Shown here: positions 1 through 8,183 of the stretch, one piece after another | How positions within the stretch are numbered: position 1 is the first letter of the stretch | Layout: each line of letters begins with the position of its first letter | Assembly: GCA_021791055.1 (NCBI GenBank) | Contig: JAJYXI010000046.1 | Span: forward strand, 1-64,000 | From: Nitrospirota bacterium | GTDB taxonomy: Bacteria > Nitrospirota > Thermodesulfovibrionia > Thermodesulfovibrionales > Dissulfurispiraceae | Direction: 5' to 3' | Length of the DNA stretch: 64,000 nucleotides | The notes under the pieces: generated by a model | The model's input: only the letters and a program-made list of their open reading frames with translations | Databases searched by the model: none | Told to the model about the DNA's origin: nothing | Program-made: the position numbers and the translations under genes

Positions 1-111
1 CCCTGTGAATAGTCGCAGTGTTTGTATCGCGCCATCTATCCCCCTACTCAGCGGTGTGATTCCATCTTCAAACAAGATGAATGGTTCTATTATAAGCCTT
101 TCGGGACTTTT
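1..111 (-). pseudogene. Open frame fragment at window edge
   Basis: This minus-strand frame stays open from just after the TAG that ends the 113-367 ORF to the window edge, and reads residues such as RLIIEPFILFEDG. It has no start codon of its own and lies in a different frame from the 113-367 ORF. It may be the continuation of that gene after a frameshift, or part of a neighbouring gene cut by the window. I do not recognise the family, and the stretch is too short to prove that it is coding. Confidence 0.25.
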
Positions 112-112
112 T

Positions 113-367
113 CTACAGCCTCAACGCCTTAAATTGACCACACGTTATTCGTTCGCCGTGAGGTATTCCATTTATCATTTCGCCATTTTTTATCTTATAA
201 GGTATTCTATTAGGTCTATTAGCATAATATGCTAACTCATCTGCCGTTGAGGTAGACGCCAGATAAAGAAACTTAACCAGTTCTGCAACAGTTGCTTCCG
301 ATTTTCTTGAACTGAGAATAGCTACAATGTCACCATCGCATTCCCATGTTATTAACCATGCATTCAT
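113..367 (-). CDS. Small conserved hypothetical protein, possibly truncated
   Basis: This 84-residue ORF begins MNAWLITWE, followed by IVAILSSRKS and a segment with ELVKFLYLAS. From memory, this N-terminal pattern belongs to a family of uncharacterised bacterial proteins that are usually longer than this. No membrane segment or catalytic motif is visible, and the ATG has no clear Shine-Dalgarno sequence. Another frame stays open after the TAG, so the gene may be frameshifted. Function is unknown. Confidence 0.45.
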   Translation of the reverse strand: MNAWLITWECDGDIVAILSSRKSEATVAELVKFLYLASTSTADELAYYANRPNRIPYKIKNGEMINGIPHGERITCGQFKALRL

Positions 368-401
368 TACTTATTGTTATTTATTTCAAATAGTCCTTTA
401 T

Positions 402-893
402 TTATTTGTAGCCATATCGTTTCAGTTCCTGTTCTACTCGTTGAGCCGCAATAGCACCTATCTTCTTGCCCCATTCCTGCGCGATTGGGAACATATCCTG
501 CATCATGGGCTTCAGTACTGATGAATACTTTTTCCCGATTTGGCTATTAAAGAACTTTATTAGTTCCTTAATTTCTTCATGAGTATAGTATTTATCATAT
601 AGTGGCACTATCATACGATCAAGTTCCGATGCGTGTTCTAATACCACTTGATGAATTATATTGGAAATTGCATGTTCAATTTTCTTTGGCATATTGGGGT
701 AACTTTGTTTTTCCTGGGTAATTACAGTAGCCACAAGCACATCTGACATTTCCTGAACAATTGATGATGTGCCCATAATCTTCAATAGTTTTTGAATGTC
801 TCTCTCCTTTGACTCAGTTATAGCATAAGAAAGTGATGTAAAAGAAAAAAAAGTTATAAAAGAAGCCAAAATGATTAATCGGTAAGTGCTCAT
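402..893 (-). CDS. DUF2059-type exported protein
   Basis: The product is about 163 residues long with a clear signal peptide (hydrophobic ILASFITFFSFTS ending SYA near residue 24). After it comes an alpha-helical domain with the pattern MIVPLYDKYYTHEEIKELI followed by FFNSQIGKKY, typical of DUF2059 proteins. I chose the ATG at 893 because AGAAGGA lies 6-7 nt upstream; a further ATG nine codons earlier has no such site. The protein is probably periplasmic. The biochemical role of this family is not known, and the neighbouring small genes give no functional hint. Confidence 0.75.
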   Translation of the reverse strand: MSTYRLIILASFITFFSFTSLSYAITESKERDIQKLLKIMGTSSIVQEMSDVLVATVITQEKQSYPNMPKKIEHAISNIIHQVVLEHASELDRMIVPLYDKYYTHEEIKELIKFFNSQIGKKYSSVLKPMMQDMFPIAQEWGKKIGAIAAQRVEQELKRYGYK

Positions 894-932
894 GATAATG
901 TCCTTCTGTGTTTTAAACATAACATTGTTTTT

Positions 933-1472
933 TTATGTGTTCAACTTCATCAATAATAAAGGGAGGATGGTGTTTAAGTACCCCTCTCTACCCAGTTGCA
1001 GAACATCCTGTTTCGTCTTGGAGATTATTTGTTGCTGATCTTCTGGAAAATTGAACATGCTTTGATGGTTGGCAATATACCACCCTTGAAAGAGTTTAAA
1101 CAGTGGCGGAAACTCTCCGGATAACTTGTAATAGACAGAGCATGCTTCCAGAATGAGCATTTCGCTTAGATCTGGTTCGAAATCGAGTGTTTGCTCGTGA
1201 TCGCGTTCGGCATGCTTGAAGAAGTTCTCCGCTGCATTTATCTTATCTCGAACTTCCTTTTCATATCCCTCTTTCACATAATTAAGAATTTCTTGTTTTA
1301 TCAGTAATGGCGGTCCACCACGCCTTTTGTTTACATCTCGCACGATATTATATGCAGCGGCAGTGAGAGTATGTATCGATACCGGGTCTCCATTGCTGAA
1401 ATACAAACATATGGCCGTTTCGAGCTGCCGCTTAACAGCATCCAATTTGGATATAGTCAGTTTCTTGTTCAT
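933..1472 (-). CDS. Conserved hypothetical protein (179 aa)
   Basis: This soluble, helix-rich protein begins MNKKLTISKLDAVKRQLETA and contains SIHTLTAAAYNIVRD and AENFFKHAERD. I recognise the pattern as a widespread bacterial hypothetical protein found scattered in many genomes, with no known function. It has no signal peptide or membrane helix. The start is supported by GGAAAA just ahead of the ATG. The 1473-1615 gap separates it from moeB and shows nothing notable. Confidence 0.65.
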   Translation of the reverse strand: MNKKLTISKLDAVKRQLETAICLYFSNGDPVSIHTLTAAAYNIVRDVNKRRGGPPLLIKQEILNYVKEGYEKEVRDKINAAENFFKHAERDHEQTLDFEPDLSEMLILEACSVYYKLSGEFPPLFKLFQGWYIANHQSMFNFPEDQQQIISKTKQDVLQLGREGYLNTILPLLLMKLNT

Positions 1473-1615
1473 TTTTCCGTTTCACATTATTTACATATAA
1501 CATTGTCTTTTATATCTATTCTGCGGAATATTTATATCCTATAAATAAACCATTGTCCCGTCAAGAGGATGCAAGTATAAACAAGTATAAACTTATTGAA
1601 ATTTTATACGGATAT

Positions 1616-2416
1616 TTATATCCTGCAGTACCCTGCATCGTAATCCTGCAGTTCAGTGATAGTCGGATTTTCGCTGCATACAGGGCAGTCAGGATTCTTC
1701 GGCACTTTAACACGTCTGAAATTCACCTTCAAAGCATCGTATATCAAAAGCGTGTTCTTTAAGATATCTCCCTTACCGAGTATCAGCTTCAAAACCTCCG
1801 TAGCCTGAAGGGCTCCTACAACGCCTGTTATTGCACCTAAAACACCTGCTTCCTGACATGAGGGGACAAGACCCGGAGGAGGCATCTCTTCAAAGAGGCA
1901 CCTGTAACAATGCCCTTCGCCGGGAAGAATTGTGGTAACCTGTCCTTCAAATCTCAAAATTGCACCGCTTACGAGAGGCTTTTTAAGCATTACGCATGCA
2001 TCGTTTACAAGATACCTTGTGGGGAAATTATCGCTGCCATCCACTACAATATCATAGTCCTTTATCAAATCAATAATATTGTCCTTTGAAATCCTCTCCT
2101 TTATGCCTATCACCTTAACATCAGGATTTAATGACTCAAAGGTATCCTTTGCAGAATCAACCTTATGAACACCTATCTTCTTCGTGTTGTGTGCTATCTG
2201 CCTCTGGAGGTTGCTCAATTCAACGGTATCATTGTCTATCATTCCAATAGTTCCCACACCTGCAGCAGCGAGATAATATCCGACAGGACACCCAAGTCCT
2301 CCTGCGCCGACAACAAATACCTTTGCATTAAGTATCTTCTTCTGCCCTTTTCCACCAACCTCCGGCAGTATTATATGGCGGCTGTATCTCTGTAACTGGT
2401 CTTCTGTAAATTCCAT
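1616..2416 (-). CDS. moeB: MoeB/ThiF-family E1-like adenylyltransferase
   Basis: This 266-residue ThiF/MoeB-superfamily enzyme adenylates the C-terminal glycine of a small sulfur-carrier protein (MoaD- or ThiS-like). It has the nucleotide-binding GAGGLG at residues 37-42 and zinc-ligand pairs C170/C173 (CYRC) and C244/C247 (CPVC). A candidate catalytic cysteine sits at 187 in PSCQEAGVLG. The C-terminal rhodanese domain of some relatives is absent. It is last in a minus-strand operon after tusA and hom, which suggests sulfur transfer to molybdopterin, thiamin or an amino acid. The exact carrier cannot be told from sequence. Confidence 0.88.
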   Translation of the reverse strand: MEFTEDQLQRYSRHIILPEVGGKGQKKILNAKVFVVGAGGLGCPVGYYLAAAGVGTIGMIDNDTVELSNLQRQIAHNTKKIGVHKVDSAKDTFESLNPDVKVIGIKERISKDNIIDLIKDYDIVVDGSDNFPTRYLVNDACVMLKKPLVSGAILRFEGQVTTILPGEGHCYRCLFEEMPPPGLVPSCQEAGVLGAITGVVGALQATEVLKLILGKGDILKNTLLIYDALKVNFRRVKVPKNPDCPVCSENPTITELQDYDAGYCRI

Positions 2417-2429
2417 AGTGACTTCCTCC

Positions 2430-2675
2430 CTATTCCTTTTCTTTCCTTACCACTATTGTCCAGTCTGTATCATTTATCTTCTCTACCTTCAATACCTTAT
2501 GCCCGTGGTCTTCCATGGACTTTGGTATGCTCCTCGATGCCTCCTCATAATCAAGAAGTATTTCGAGCACCTCTCCAACTTCCATATCTTCAATAGCGAT
2601 CTTTGACTTAACAAATGTATACGGGCATATCAGCCCCTTGATATTTATCTTTTTGTCGATCTTGACCTCTTCCAT
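2430..2675 (-). CDS. tusA: TusA-family sulfur carrier protein
   Basis: This 81-residue protein has the TusA/SirA fold pattern, with the Cys-Pro motif (GLICPYT, C17-P18) at the start of the first helix and a KSKIAIEDMEVGEVLEILLD segment after it. Family members carry persulfide sulfur on the cysteine and relay it to acceptors. The gene lies 13 nt upstream of moeB and 17 nt downstream of hom, so sulfur relay linked to moeB is likely. The acceptor is unknown. Confidence 0.85.
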   Translation of the reverse strand: MEEVKIDKKINIKGLICPYTFVKSKIAIEDMEVGEVLEILLDYEEASRSIPKSMEDHGHKVLKVEKINDTDWTIVVRKEKE

Positions 2676-2692
2676 AATTACCTCCCCTGCAT

Positions 2693-4036
2693 TTATTCCT
2701 CTTCCCCTTCTACTCTTATAAACAAAGTCTTGTCAGAAACAACTGGGAGGTTGTCTATCTCACTTATCGCATTCAAGACATCCCTCTCCTTTGCCTTGTG
2801 AGCAAGGACAACAAGGGGAACAGAGCCCCCAATCCTTCTGCCCTTCTGAATCACCGATGCAATGCTTATATTGTAATTGCCGAGTATCCCTGAAATCTTT
2901 GATAAAATGCCAGGTCTATCCAGCGCAGAAAATCTGAAATAGTACATGCTTTCGATGTCTTCAATCTTTTTAATTTTAAATTCAGAAACTTCCTTCTGAC
3001 TTCTGACTTCTTGCTTCTGGCTTCTGACTATTTTTCTTCCAATATCCACAATATCGGCTACAACAGCGCTTCCGGTAGGCATATCCCCTGCTCCCCTTCC
3101 GTAATAGAGTGTTGAGCCTACAGCGTCTCCCTCCACATAGACAGCATTGAATACACCGTCAACTTTTGAAATCAAATACTCATTCGGCACCATTGTTGGA
3201 TGCACCCTCATCTCTATCTCTACCCCCCCTGCCCCCCCCTTGGTAAGGGGGGGAGAAGGGGGGGTAGCCTTTGTTATTGCGAGAAGCTTTATCTTATAAC
3301 CAAGCTCTGATGCGAATTCAATATCCTGGGCAGTTATCTTTGTAATCCCTTCTTTATAAACCTCATTGTATGAAAGAGGGATACCGTATGCCAATGACGA
3401 AAGGATTGTGAGCTTGTGCGCAGAATCTATGCCTTCTATATCAAATGTGGGGTCAGCCTCTGCATAGCCGAGCCTCTGTGCCTCTTTCAATGCATCTGAA
3501 AATTCCACTTTTTCATTAGTCATTTTTGTGAGTATATAATTTGATGTGCCGTTTATGATTCCGTAAACAGCAATTATATTGTTAGCAACGAGCCCTTCTC
3601 TCAAGACCTTTATTATTGGTATTCCACCTGCAACAGACGCCTCAAACCCAATCTCGACACCGTTCTTCTCAGCCTCGGAAAAAATCTCATTCCCTTCTGT
3701 TGCAAGCAATGCCTTGTTTGCGGTAACAACATGCTTTTTGTTTCTTATTGCCTGAAGCATAAAATCCCTTGCAGGCCTTATTCCGCCGATAAGCTCGACA
3801 ACTATGTCTATATCAGGGTCGTTGATTAACGCATTGGCATCGGTTGTAAGAACACCTTCCGGCACTTTGATTCCTCTGTCCCTTTTAATATCAGGGTCTG
3901 CAATCCTTTTAAGGACAAAATCAATACCTGCCCTCTTTTTAATGAGCTTGCCGTTTTCGAGCAATATCTTCGCTGTGCCTGTGCCTACTGTTCCGAAGCC
4001 TATTATGCCTACAGAAACCTTATCTTTTGCCATCAT
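2693..4036 (-). CDS. hom: Homoserine dehydrogenase with two repeat insertions
   Basis: Homoserine dehydrogenase reduces aspartate semialdehyde to homoserine for threonine and methionine synthesis. The product (447 aa) has an N-terminal Rossmann domain with GFGTVGTG at 13-20, the central SVAGGIPIIKVLREGL and ADPTFDIEGIDSAHK patterns, and a C-terminal ACT domain (FSALDRPGILSKISG), which usually gives allosteric control. It is longer than typical because of a C/G palindrome insertion (peptide around PPSPPLTKGG) and a heptamer-repeat insertion (SQKQEVRSQKEV) just before the ACT domain. Its start overlaps the aminotransferase stop (TAATG); two ATGs three bases apart are both possible. Confidence 0.93.
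   Translation of the reverse strand: MMAKDKVSVGIIGFGTVGTGTAKILLENGKLIKKRAGIDFVLKRIADPDIKRDRGIKVPEGVLTTDANALINDPDIDIVVELIGGIRPARDFMLQAIRNKKHVVTANKALLATEGNEIFSEAEKNGVEIGFEASVAGGIPIIKVLREGLVANNIIAVYGIINGTSNYILTKMTNEKVEFSDALKEAQRLGYAEADPTFDIEGIDSAHKLTILSSLAYGIPLSYNEVYKEGITKITAQDIEFASELGYKIKLLAITKATPPSPPLTKGGAGGVEIEMRVHPTMVPNEYLISKVDGVFNAVYVEGDAVGSTLYYGRGAGDMPTGSAVVADIVDIGRKIVRSQKQEVRSQKEVSEFKIKKIEDIESMYYFRFSALDRPGILSKISGILGNYNISIASVIQKGRRIGGSVPLVVLAHKAKERDVLNAISEIDNLPVVSDKTLFIRVEGEEE
2991..3029. repeat. 7-nt-period repeat inside hom
   Basis: Degenerate copies of TTCTGAC/TTCTTGC follow each other at a 7-nt spacing. On the coding strand they encode SQKQEVRSQKE between the catalytic and ACT domains of hom. 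The frame is kept. The same word recurs in the P-type ATPase and aroA. Confidence 0.85.
3223..3264. repeat. C/G-rich palindromic element inside hom
   Basis: Runs of 7-8 C, a CTTGGTAAG core and matching runs of G form a nested palindrome. It is inserted in frame and encodes a peptide around PPSPPLTKGGAGG. Sister copies lie at 26678, 42281 and 56813. Confidence 0.9.
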
Positions 4037-5214
4037 TAACCTCTGTTGAGCACCTTTTTTATACCTGCAACAGCCTGTTTTATCCTGTGCTCGTTCTCCA
4101 CAAGGGCAAACCGCACATAATTGTCTCCGCCTTCGCCGAAACCTATTCCCGGTGATACCGCAACCTTTGCCTCTGTAATAAGATATTTGCAGAACTCAAG
4201 GGAGCCCATCTTCTTAAACGGCTCCGGTATCTCTGCCCAGACAAACATTGTTGCCTTCGGAGGCTCCACCTTCCATCCTGCATTGTTCAGGCCCTTTATC
4301 AGGACATTCCTGCGTGATTCATAGATCTTTCTGTATTCCTCGACACAGTCCTGCGGCCCCCTTAATGCAACAATACTCGCAATCTGAATCGGCTGAAACA
4401 TACCGTAGTCAAGGTAACTCTTTATCTTTATAAGTGCGCCGACAACATCCTTATTGCCGACACAGAAGCCGACCCTCCATCCTGCCATTGAGTAACTCTT
4501 TGTCAAAGAGAAGAATTCAACACCCACATCCTTTGCGCCCGGCACCTGAAGAAAGCTCGGAGCTTTATAATCATCGAAAACAAGGTCCGCATAGGCAAAA
4601 TCATGGATGACTATAATATTGTTCTCTTTTGCAAAGTCCACAACCTTTCTGAAAAAATCGAGACCTTCCACAACCTGCGTCGTAGGATTGTGCGGAAAGT
4701 TGATAATCAGCATCTTTGGCCTCGGCCATGTCTTTTTGAATGCCTTCTCCAGCTCCTCAAAAAAATCTATTCCCGGACCTATTGGAACGCTCGTAACCTC
4801 GCCTCCGGCAATTATCACACTGTAAGGATGTATGGGGTATGCAGGAGTTGGAGTCATGACAACATCGCCCGGCTGAACAGTGGCAAGGGCAAGATGCGAA
4901 AGTCCTTCCTTTGAGCCTATTGTAACTACTGCCTCTGTCTCGGGGTCTAAATCAACACCATATCTTCTTTTATACCATTCGGTAATCGCCACCCTTAACT
5001 GTGTAATTCCCTTTGACGCAGAATACCTGTGATTCTTCGGGTTTTGTGCAGCCTCGCAGAGCTTGTCTATGACATGCTTTGGCGCAGGCATGTCCGGATT
5101 GCCCATGCCGAGGTCTATAATATCCTCGCCCTTTCTCCTGTATTCCATCTTCAATGTATTGACAATAGCAAAGACATAAGGCGGCAGTCTCTTAATCCTG
5201 TTAAACTCAAACAT
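4036..5214 (-). CDS. Class I aminotransferase (AlaC/DapL-like)
   Basis: This 392-residue fold-type I PLP aminotransferase has the substrate-pocket pattern [11 protein letters not shown] near residue 35, NFPHNPTT near 172 and the PLP-binding lysine K239 in [12 protein letters not shown]. It most resembles the alanine transaminase AlaC group, which also looks like LL-diaminopimelate aminotransferase. Since lysA, dapA and dapF are in this window, either role is plausible. The start at 5214 is chosen for its perfect GGAGG site; it overlaps the end of lipA by 8 nt. The gene is followed directly by hom. Confidence 0.85.
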   Translation of the reverse strand: MFEFNRIKRLPPYVFAIVNTLKMEYRRKGEDIIDLGMGNPDMPAPKHVIDKLCEAAQNPKNHRYSASKGITQLRVAITEWYKRRYGVDLDPETEAVVTIGSKEGLSHLALATVQPGDVVMTPTPAYPIHPYSVIIAGGEVTSVPIGPGIDFFEELEKAFKKTWPRPKMLIINFPHNPTTQVVEGLDFFRKVVDFAKENNIIVIHDFAYADLVFDDYKAPSFLQVPGAKDVGVEFFSLTKSYSMAGWRVGFCVGNKDVVGALIKIKSYLDYGMFQPIQIASIVALRGPQDCVEEYRKIYESRRNVLIKGLNNAGWKVEPPKATMFVWAEIPEPFKKMGSLEFCKYLITEAKVAVSPGIGFGEGGDNYVRFALVENEHRIKQAVAGIKKVLNRG

Positions 5215-6064
5215 TATTCCTCCTATACATATCCTCTGCATTCATCGAGCTTCTCACCAATGGCCCGGAGGCAACAAATTCAAATCCCACTTTAAGGGCT
5301 GTCTTTTTAAGTTCTTCAAAAATTTCAGGTCTTATGTATTCTACAACAGGCAGATTCTTTTTTGAAGGTCTTAAATACTGTCCCACCGTCAAAAAATCAC
5401 ACTCTGCTTCCCTCAAATCTTTAAAAAGCCCTATAATCTCATCGATATTCTCGCCGAGTCCGAGCATCAAACCCGATTTTGTCTTGATATCAGGCGCTAT
5501 TTTTTTTGCATTTCTCAAGACATTGAGGGAACGCTCATAATCAGCCTGAGGCCTCACTACACCATAAAGCCTCTTTACTGTTTCCATATTATGGTTAAAT
5601 ACATCAGGCCTTGCATCCAACACAGTCTTTAAAGAGTTCACATTCCCCTTAAAATCAGGAGTAAGCACCTCTACCCTTGCATCAGGAAGTCTGTTTTTTA
5701 CAGCCTTTACAGTCATTGCAAACTGCAGCGCCCCTCCATCATACAAATCATCACGGGTAACGGATGTGATAACCACATACCTCAATCCCATCTCATGTGC
5801 AGCCTCTGCAACTCTTTCGGGTTCTTCAGCATCCACAAATGATGGATTGCCTGATTTCACAGAACAAAAGCCGCAGTCCCTTGTGCAACTATTGCCCAGT
5901 ATCATGAAAGTGGCAGTTGGCTTTGAAAAACAATGTCCCTTGTTAGGACACCTTGCCTCTTCGCAAACCGTGGAAAGACCGTGATTTCTCAAAAAGGTCT
6001 TTGTTTCATGAAGCCCCGACGCCTTTGTTTTAATCCATTCCGGCAAACGCCCATGCATACTCAT
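5207..6064 (-). CDS. lipA: Lipoyl synthase
   Basis: LipA inserts two sulfurs into protein-bound octanoyl groups to make lipoyl cofactors. The 285-residue product has both iron-sulfur sites: the auxiliary cluster cysteines C34, C39 and C45 (CEEARC then GHC) and the radical-SAM motif C60, C64, C67 (CTRDCGFC). The conserved C-terminal serine motif is present as GPLVRSS. Length is normal. It is the first gene of the operon that runs on to the aminotransferase, hom, tusA and moeB. No lipB or lipoate-dependent enzyme is seen nearby. Confidence 0.96.
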   Translation of the reverse strand: MSMHGRLPEWIKTKASGLHETKTFLRNHGLSTVCEEARCPNKGHCFSKPTATFMILGNSCTRDCGFCSVKSGNPSFVDAEEPERVAEAAHEMGLRYVVITSVTRDDLYDGGALQFAMTVKAVKNRLPDARVEVLTPDFKGNVNSLKTVLDARPDVFNHNMETVKRLYGVVRPQADYERSLNVLRNAKKIAPDIKTKSGLMLGLGENIDEIIGLFKDLREAECDFLTVGQYLRPSKKNLPVVEYIRPEIFEELKKTALKVGFEFVASGPLVRSSMNAEDMYRRNNV

Positions 6065-6106
6065 AGACTATTTAAGATACAAGAAGAGGTAAGGAATATA
6101 CAAGAA

Positions 6107-6131
6107 TGGAGTATTGGAGTGTTGGAGTAAT
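6107..6131. repeat. 8-nt-period repeat between csp and lipA
   Basis: Copies of TGGAGT follow each other at a spacing of about 8 nt in the lipA-csp gap. Related TGGAGT/ACTCCA words occur near 15668, 48914 and 51264. Confidence 0.6.
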
Positions 6132-6181
6132 GGGAATTTCAAACAGCATTAATATTTTGGAATTTAATAGGATGTATTGAA

Positions 6182-6201
6182 AGGGCCCGATGACGGGCCC
6201 T
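6182..6201 (-). terminator. GC-rich hairpin after csp
   Basis: AGGGCCCG and CGGGCCCT pair around a 4-nt loop 7 nt after the csp stop codon. The following T-tract is short (CTTTCAATAC), so this is a moderate intrinsic terminator candidate for the cold-shock mRNA. Confidence 0.65.
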
Positions 6202-6207
6202 GATTGG

Positions 6208-6411
6208 TTAGATTTTTACTACGTTTGTAGCCTTTGGTCCGCGATCGCCTTCAACGACATCGAACTGAACCCTCTGACCTTCGGCTAATGTCTTGAAGCC
6301 ATTACCTCCGATTGAGGAGTAATGAACAAAGACATCCGCTCCATTATCCTGCTGGATAAAGCCAAAACCCTTAGATTCGTTGAACCACTTTACCTTTCCT
6401 TCAAAAGCCAT
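6208..6411 (-). CDS. Cold-shock domain protein (CspA family)
   Basis: This 67-residue single cold-shock domain protein has RNP1 (KGFGFIQ) and RNP2 (VFVHYSSI) motifs. It binds single-stranded RNA and DNA and acts as an RNA chaperone. The start at 6411 is set by a strong AAGGAGG about 10 nt upstream; the upstream extension of the open frame is the 5' leader. That leader holds a small palindrome (CCTGAATTAAATTCAGG near 6436-6452) that could form a stem. It is a single-gene unit ending at the hairpin at 6182-6201. Confidence 0.95.
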   Translation of the reverse strand: MAFEGKVKWFNESKGFGFIQQDNGADVFVHYSSIGGNGFKTLAEGQRVQFDVVEGDRGPKATNVVKI

Positions 6412-6526
6412 ACTGCTAAAACCTCCTTTTTTCCCCTGAATTAAATTCAGGGTTTGCTGAATCCCAAGACAAAGCATAGGATGCCAATTTTATAACATGC
6501 AATAAAACCAAATGTCAAAGGGGAAA

Positions 6527-7303
6527 TTACTTCTTTTTCGCTTCATCCCATAAAGCATCCATCTCTTCAAGTGTCATATCCGACAGCCTTTTTCCTGTAT
6601 CCCTTGCCTTCATCTCAATATAGCGGAAGCGGGAGATGAATTTGCTGATGGTCTTTCTCAAGGCATCCTCGGGATTAACGCCAACAAACCTTGAAACATT
6701 CACAAGGACAAAGAATACATCTCCGAGTTCGTCCTCTATCTCTTTTTGTTCTTTACTTTTGAGGGCATCCCTGAATTCCTTTATTTCCTCATCCAGTTTC
6801 TCCATCACATCTTCAACGCGCTTCCAATCAAACCCTACTTTTGCTGCCCGTGCCTGTAATCTCTGAGCCCTGAGAAGAGAAGGAAGCTCTTTAGGAATGC
6901 CTTCGAGTATTGACTCCCTGAGCTTTCCTTCTTCTTTTTTTCTTTCTTCCCATTGCTTCAATACTTCTTCAGAAGTCTCGAATTTCGGTTTATCAGAATC
7001 TTTGGCAAATACATGGGGATGTCTCGCTATCATCTTATCGCTGATTTTTTTAATCACAGCATCCATATCGAATTCGCCTTTTTCCTTTGCAAGCTGGCAG
7101 TGAAACACAATCTGGAATAACAAGTCTCCAAGCTCTTCTTTTATTTTCTGAGGGTCGCCTTCATCCAATGCCTCAAGCACTTCATAAGTCTCTTCAATAA
7201 GAAATGGTTTAAGCGACTCCTTCGTCTGCTCCTTATCCCACGGGCATCCGTTCTCAGAACGAAGGGCTGACATAATGTCGAGTAGTTTTTGGAAATTGTT
7301 CAT
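6527..7303 (-). CDS. mazG: Nucleoside triphosphate pyrophosphohydrolase MazG
   Basis: MazG hydrolyses (d)NTPs to monophosphates and acts as a house-cleaning enzyme. The product (258 aa) has two MazG domains: an N-terminal one with EETYEVLEALDEGD and EELGDLLFQIVFH (metal-binding EExxE and ExxD), and a C-terminal one with EIEDELGDVFFVLVN. This is the normal two-domain architecture and length. The gene begins 1 nt past the purC stop and is last in the operon led by the first Mn2+ riboswitch. Confidence 0.94.
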   Translation of the reverse strand: MNNFQKLLDIMSALRSENGCPWDKEQTKESLKPFLIEETYEVLEALDEGDPQKIKEELGDLLFQIVFHCQLAKEKGEFDMDAVIKKISDKMIARHPHVFAKDSDKPKFETSEEVLKQWEERKKEEGKLRESILEGIPKELPSLLRAQRLQARAAKVGFDWKRVEDVMEKLDEEIKEFRDALKSKEQKEIEDELGDVFFVLVNVSRFVGVNPEDALRKTISKFISRFRYIEMKARDTGKRLSDMTLEEMDALWDEAKKK

Positions 7304-7304
7304 C

Positions 7305-8183
7305 CTATCTCGTCAGTATCTCCAATATTTCCCTGTACCTCGCCGCTGTTTTCTGCACAATGTCATCTGGAAGAGTCGGCCCTGGATAAGTTTGATTCCA
7401 ATCAAGAGTAAGAAGATAATCACGGACTATCTGCTTGTCGAAGCTGTCCTGCCCTTTGCCGGGCTGATAATCCTTTATAGACCAGAACCTTGAAGAATCA
7501 GGCGTAAGCAGCTCATCGATCAAAATCAATTTATTTTCATATATTCCGAATTCCATCTTTGTATCGGCAATGATGATACCTTTTTTCTCTGCCAGTTCCC
7601 TTCCTTTTTTGTAAACCTTAAGGCTCGCGTCCCTCAGCCTTTCGGCAAGCTCGTCTCCAACTATCTTCTTCATTTCATCGAAACTTATATTAATGTCATG
7701 CCCTTCTTCAGCCTTTGTGCTCGGTGTGAATATAGGCTCATCGAGCCTTGAAGACTCAACAAGACCTTCAGGGAGTTTTATTCCGCATACAGTTCCTTTC
7801 TCTTTATACTCCTTCCATCCCGAGCCAGAAAGGTAACCTCTAACAATGCACTCAACAGGCATGGGCTTTGCCTTTTTCACAAGCATGCTTCTGCCTTCAA
7901 GCATGTCTTTATATTTATGCAATACTTCAGGATAATCCTTAACCTCCGTGGCAACTATGTGGTTTTCAATGATATCCTTCATCTGATTAAACCAGTAAAT
8001 TGATATTTGAGTCAGAATTCTTCCTTTGTCGGGAATTCCGTTGGGCAAAACCACATCAAAGGCAGAGACCCTGTCGGTGGCAATAATCAAAAGATAGTCA
8101 TCAAGCTCATAAACATCCCTCACCTTCCCGCGCCTGAGAAGTTTAATGTCAGAAAAATTGGTCTCCATTAAGACATCAGCCAT
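7305..8183 (-). CDS. purC: SAICAR synthase
   Basis: Phosphoribosylaminoimidazole-succinocarboxamide synthase joins CAIR and aspartate with ATP in purine synthesis. The 292-residue product shows the N-terminal ATP-binding GKVRDVYEL, the [13 protein letters not shown] segment, [12 protein letters not shown] and the [10 protein letters not shown] pattern; length fits the longer, eukaryote-like SAICAR synthases. Its first 16 nt overlap the end of the P-type ATPase gene, so the two are likely translationally coupled. It acts on the product of PurE, whose gene lies in the second riboswitch operon at 15171. Confidence 0.95.
   Translation of the reverse strand: MADVLMETNFSDIKLLRRGKVRDVYELDDYLLIIATDRVSAFDVVLPNGIPDKGRILTQISIYWFNQMKDIIENHIVATEVKDYPEVLHKYKDMLEGRSMLVKKAKPMPVECIVRGYLSGSGWKEYKEKGTVCGIKLPEGLVESSRLDEPIFTPSTKAEEGHDINISFDEMKKIVGDELAERLRDASLKVYKKGRELAEKKGIIIADTKMEFGIYENKLILIDELLTPDSSRFWSIKDYQPGKGQDSFDKQIVRDYLLTLDWNQTYPGPTLPDDIVQKTAARYREILEILTR

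Noticed and set aside
3223-3264. Palindrome in hom as a sequencing or assembly error
   Set aside because: The same element with variations recurs in aroA, dapF and a third gene, always in frame, so it is a real repeat family.
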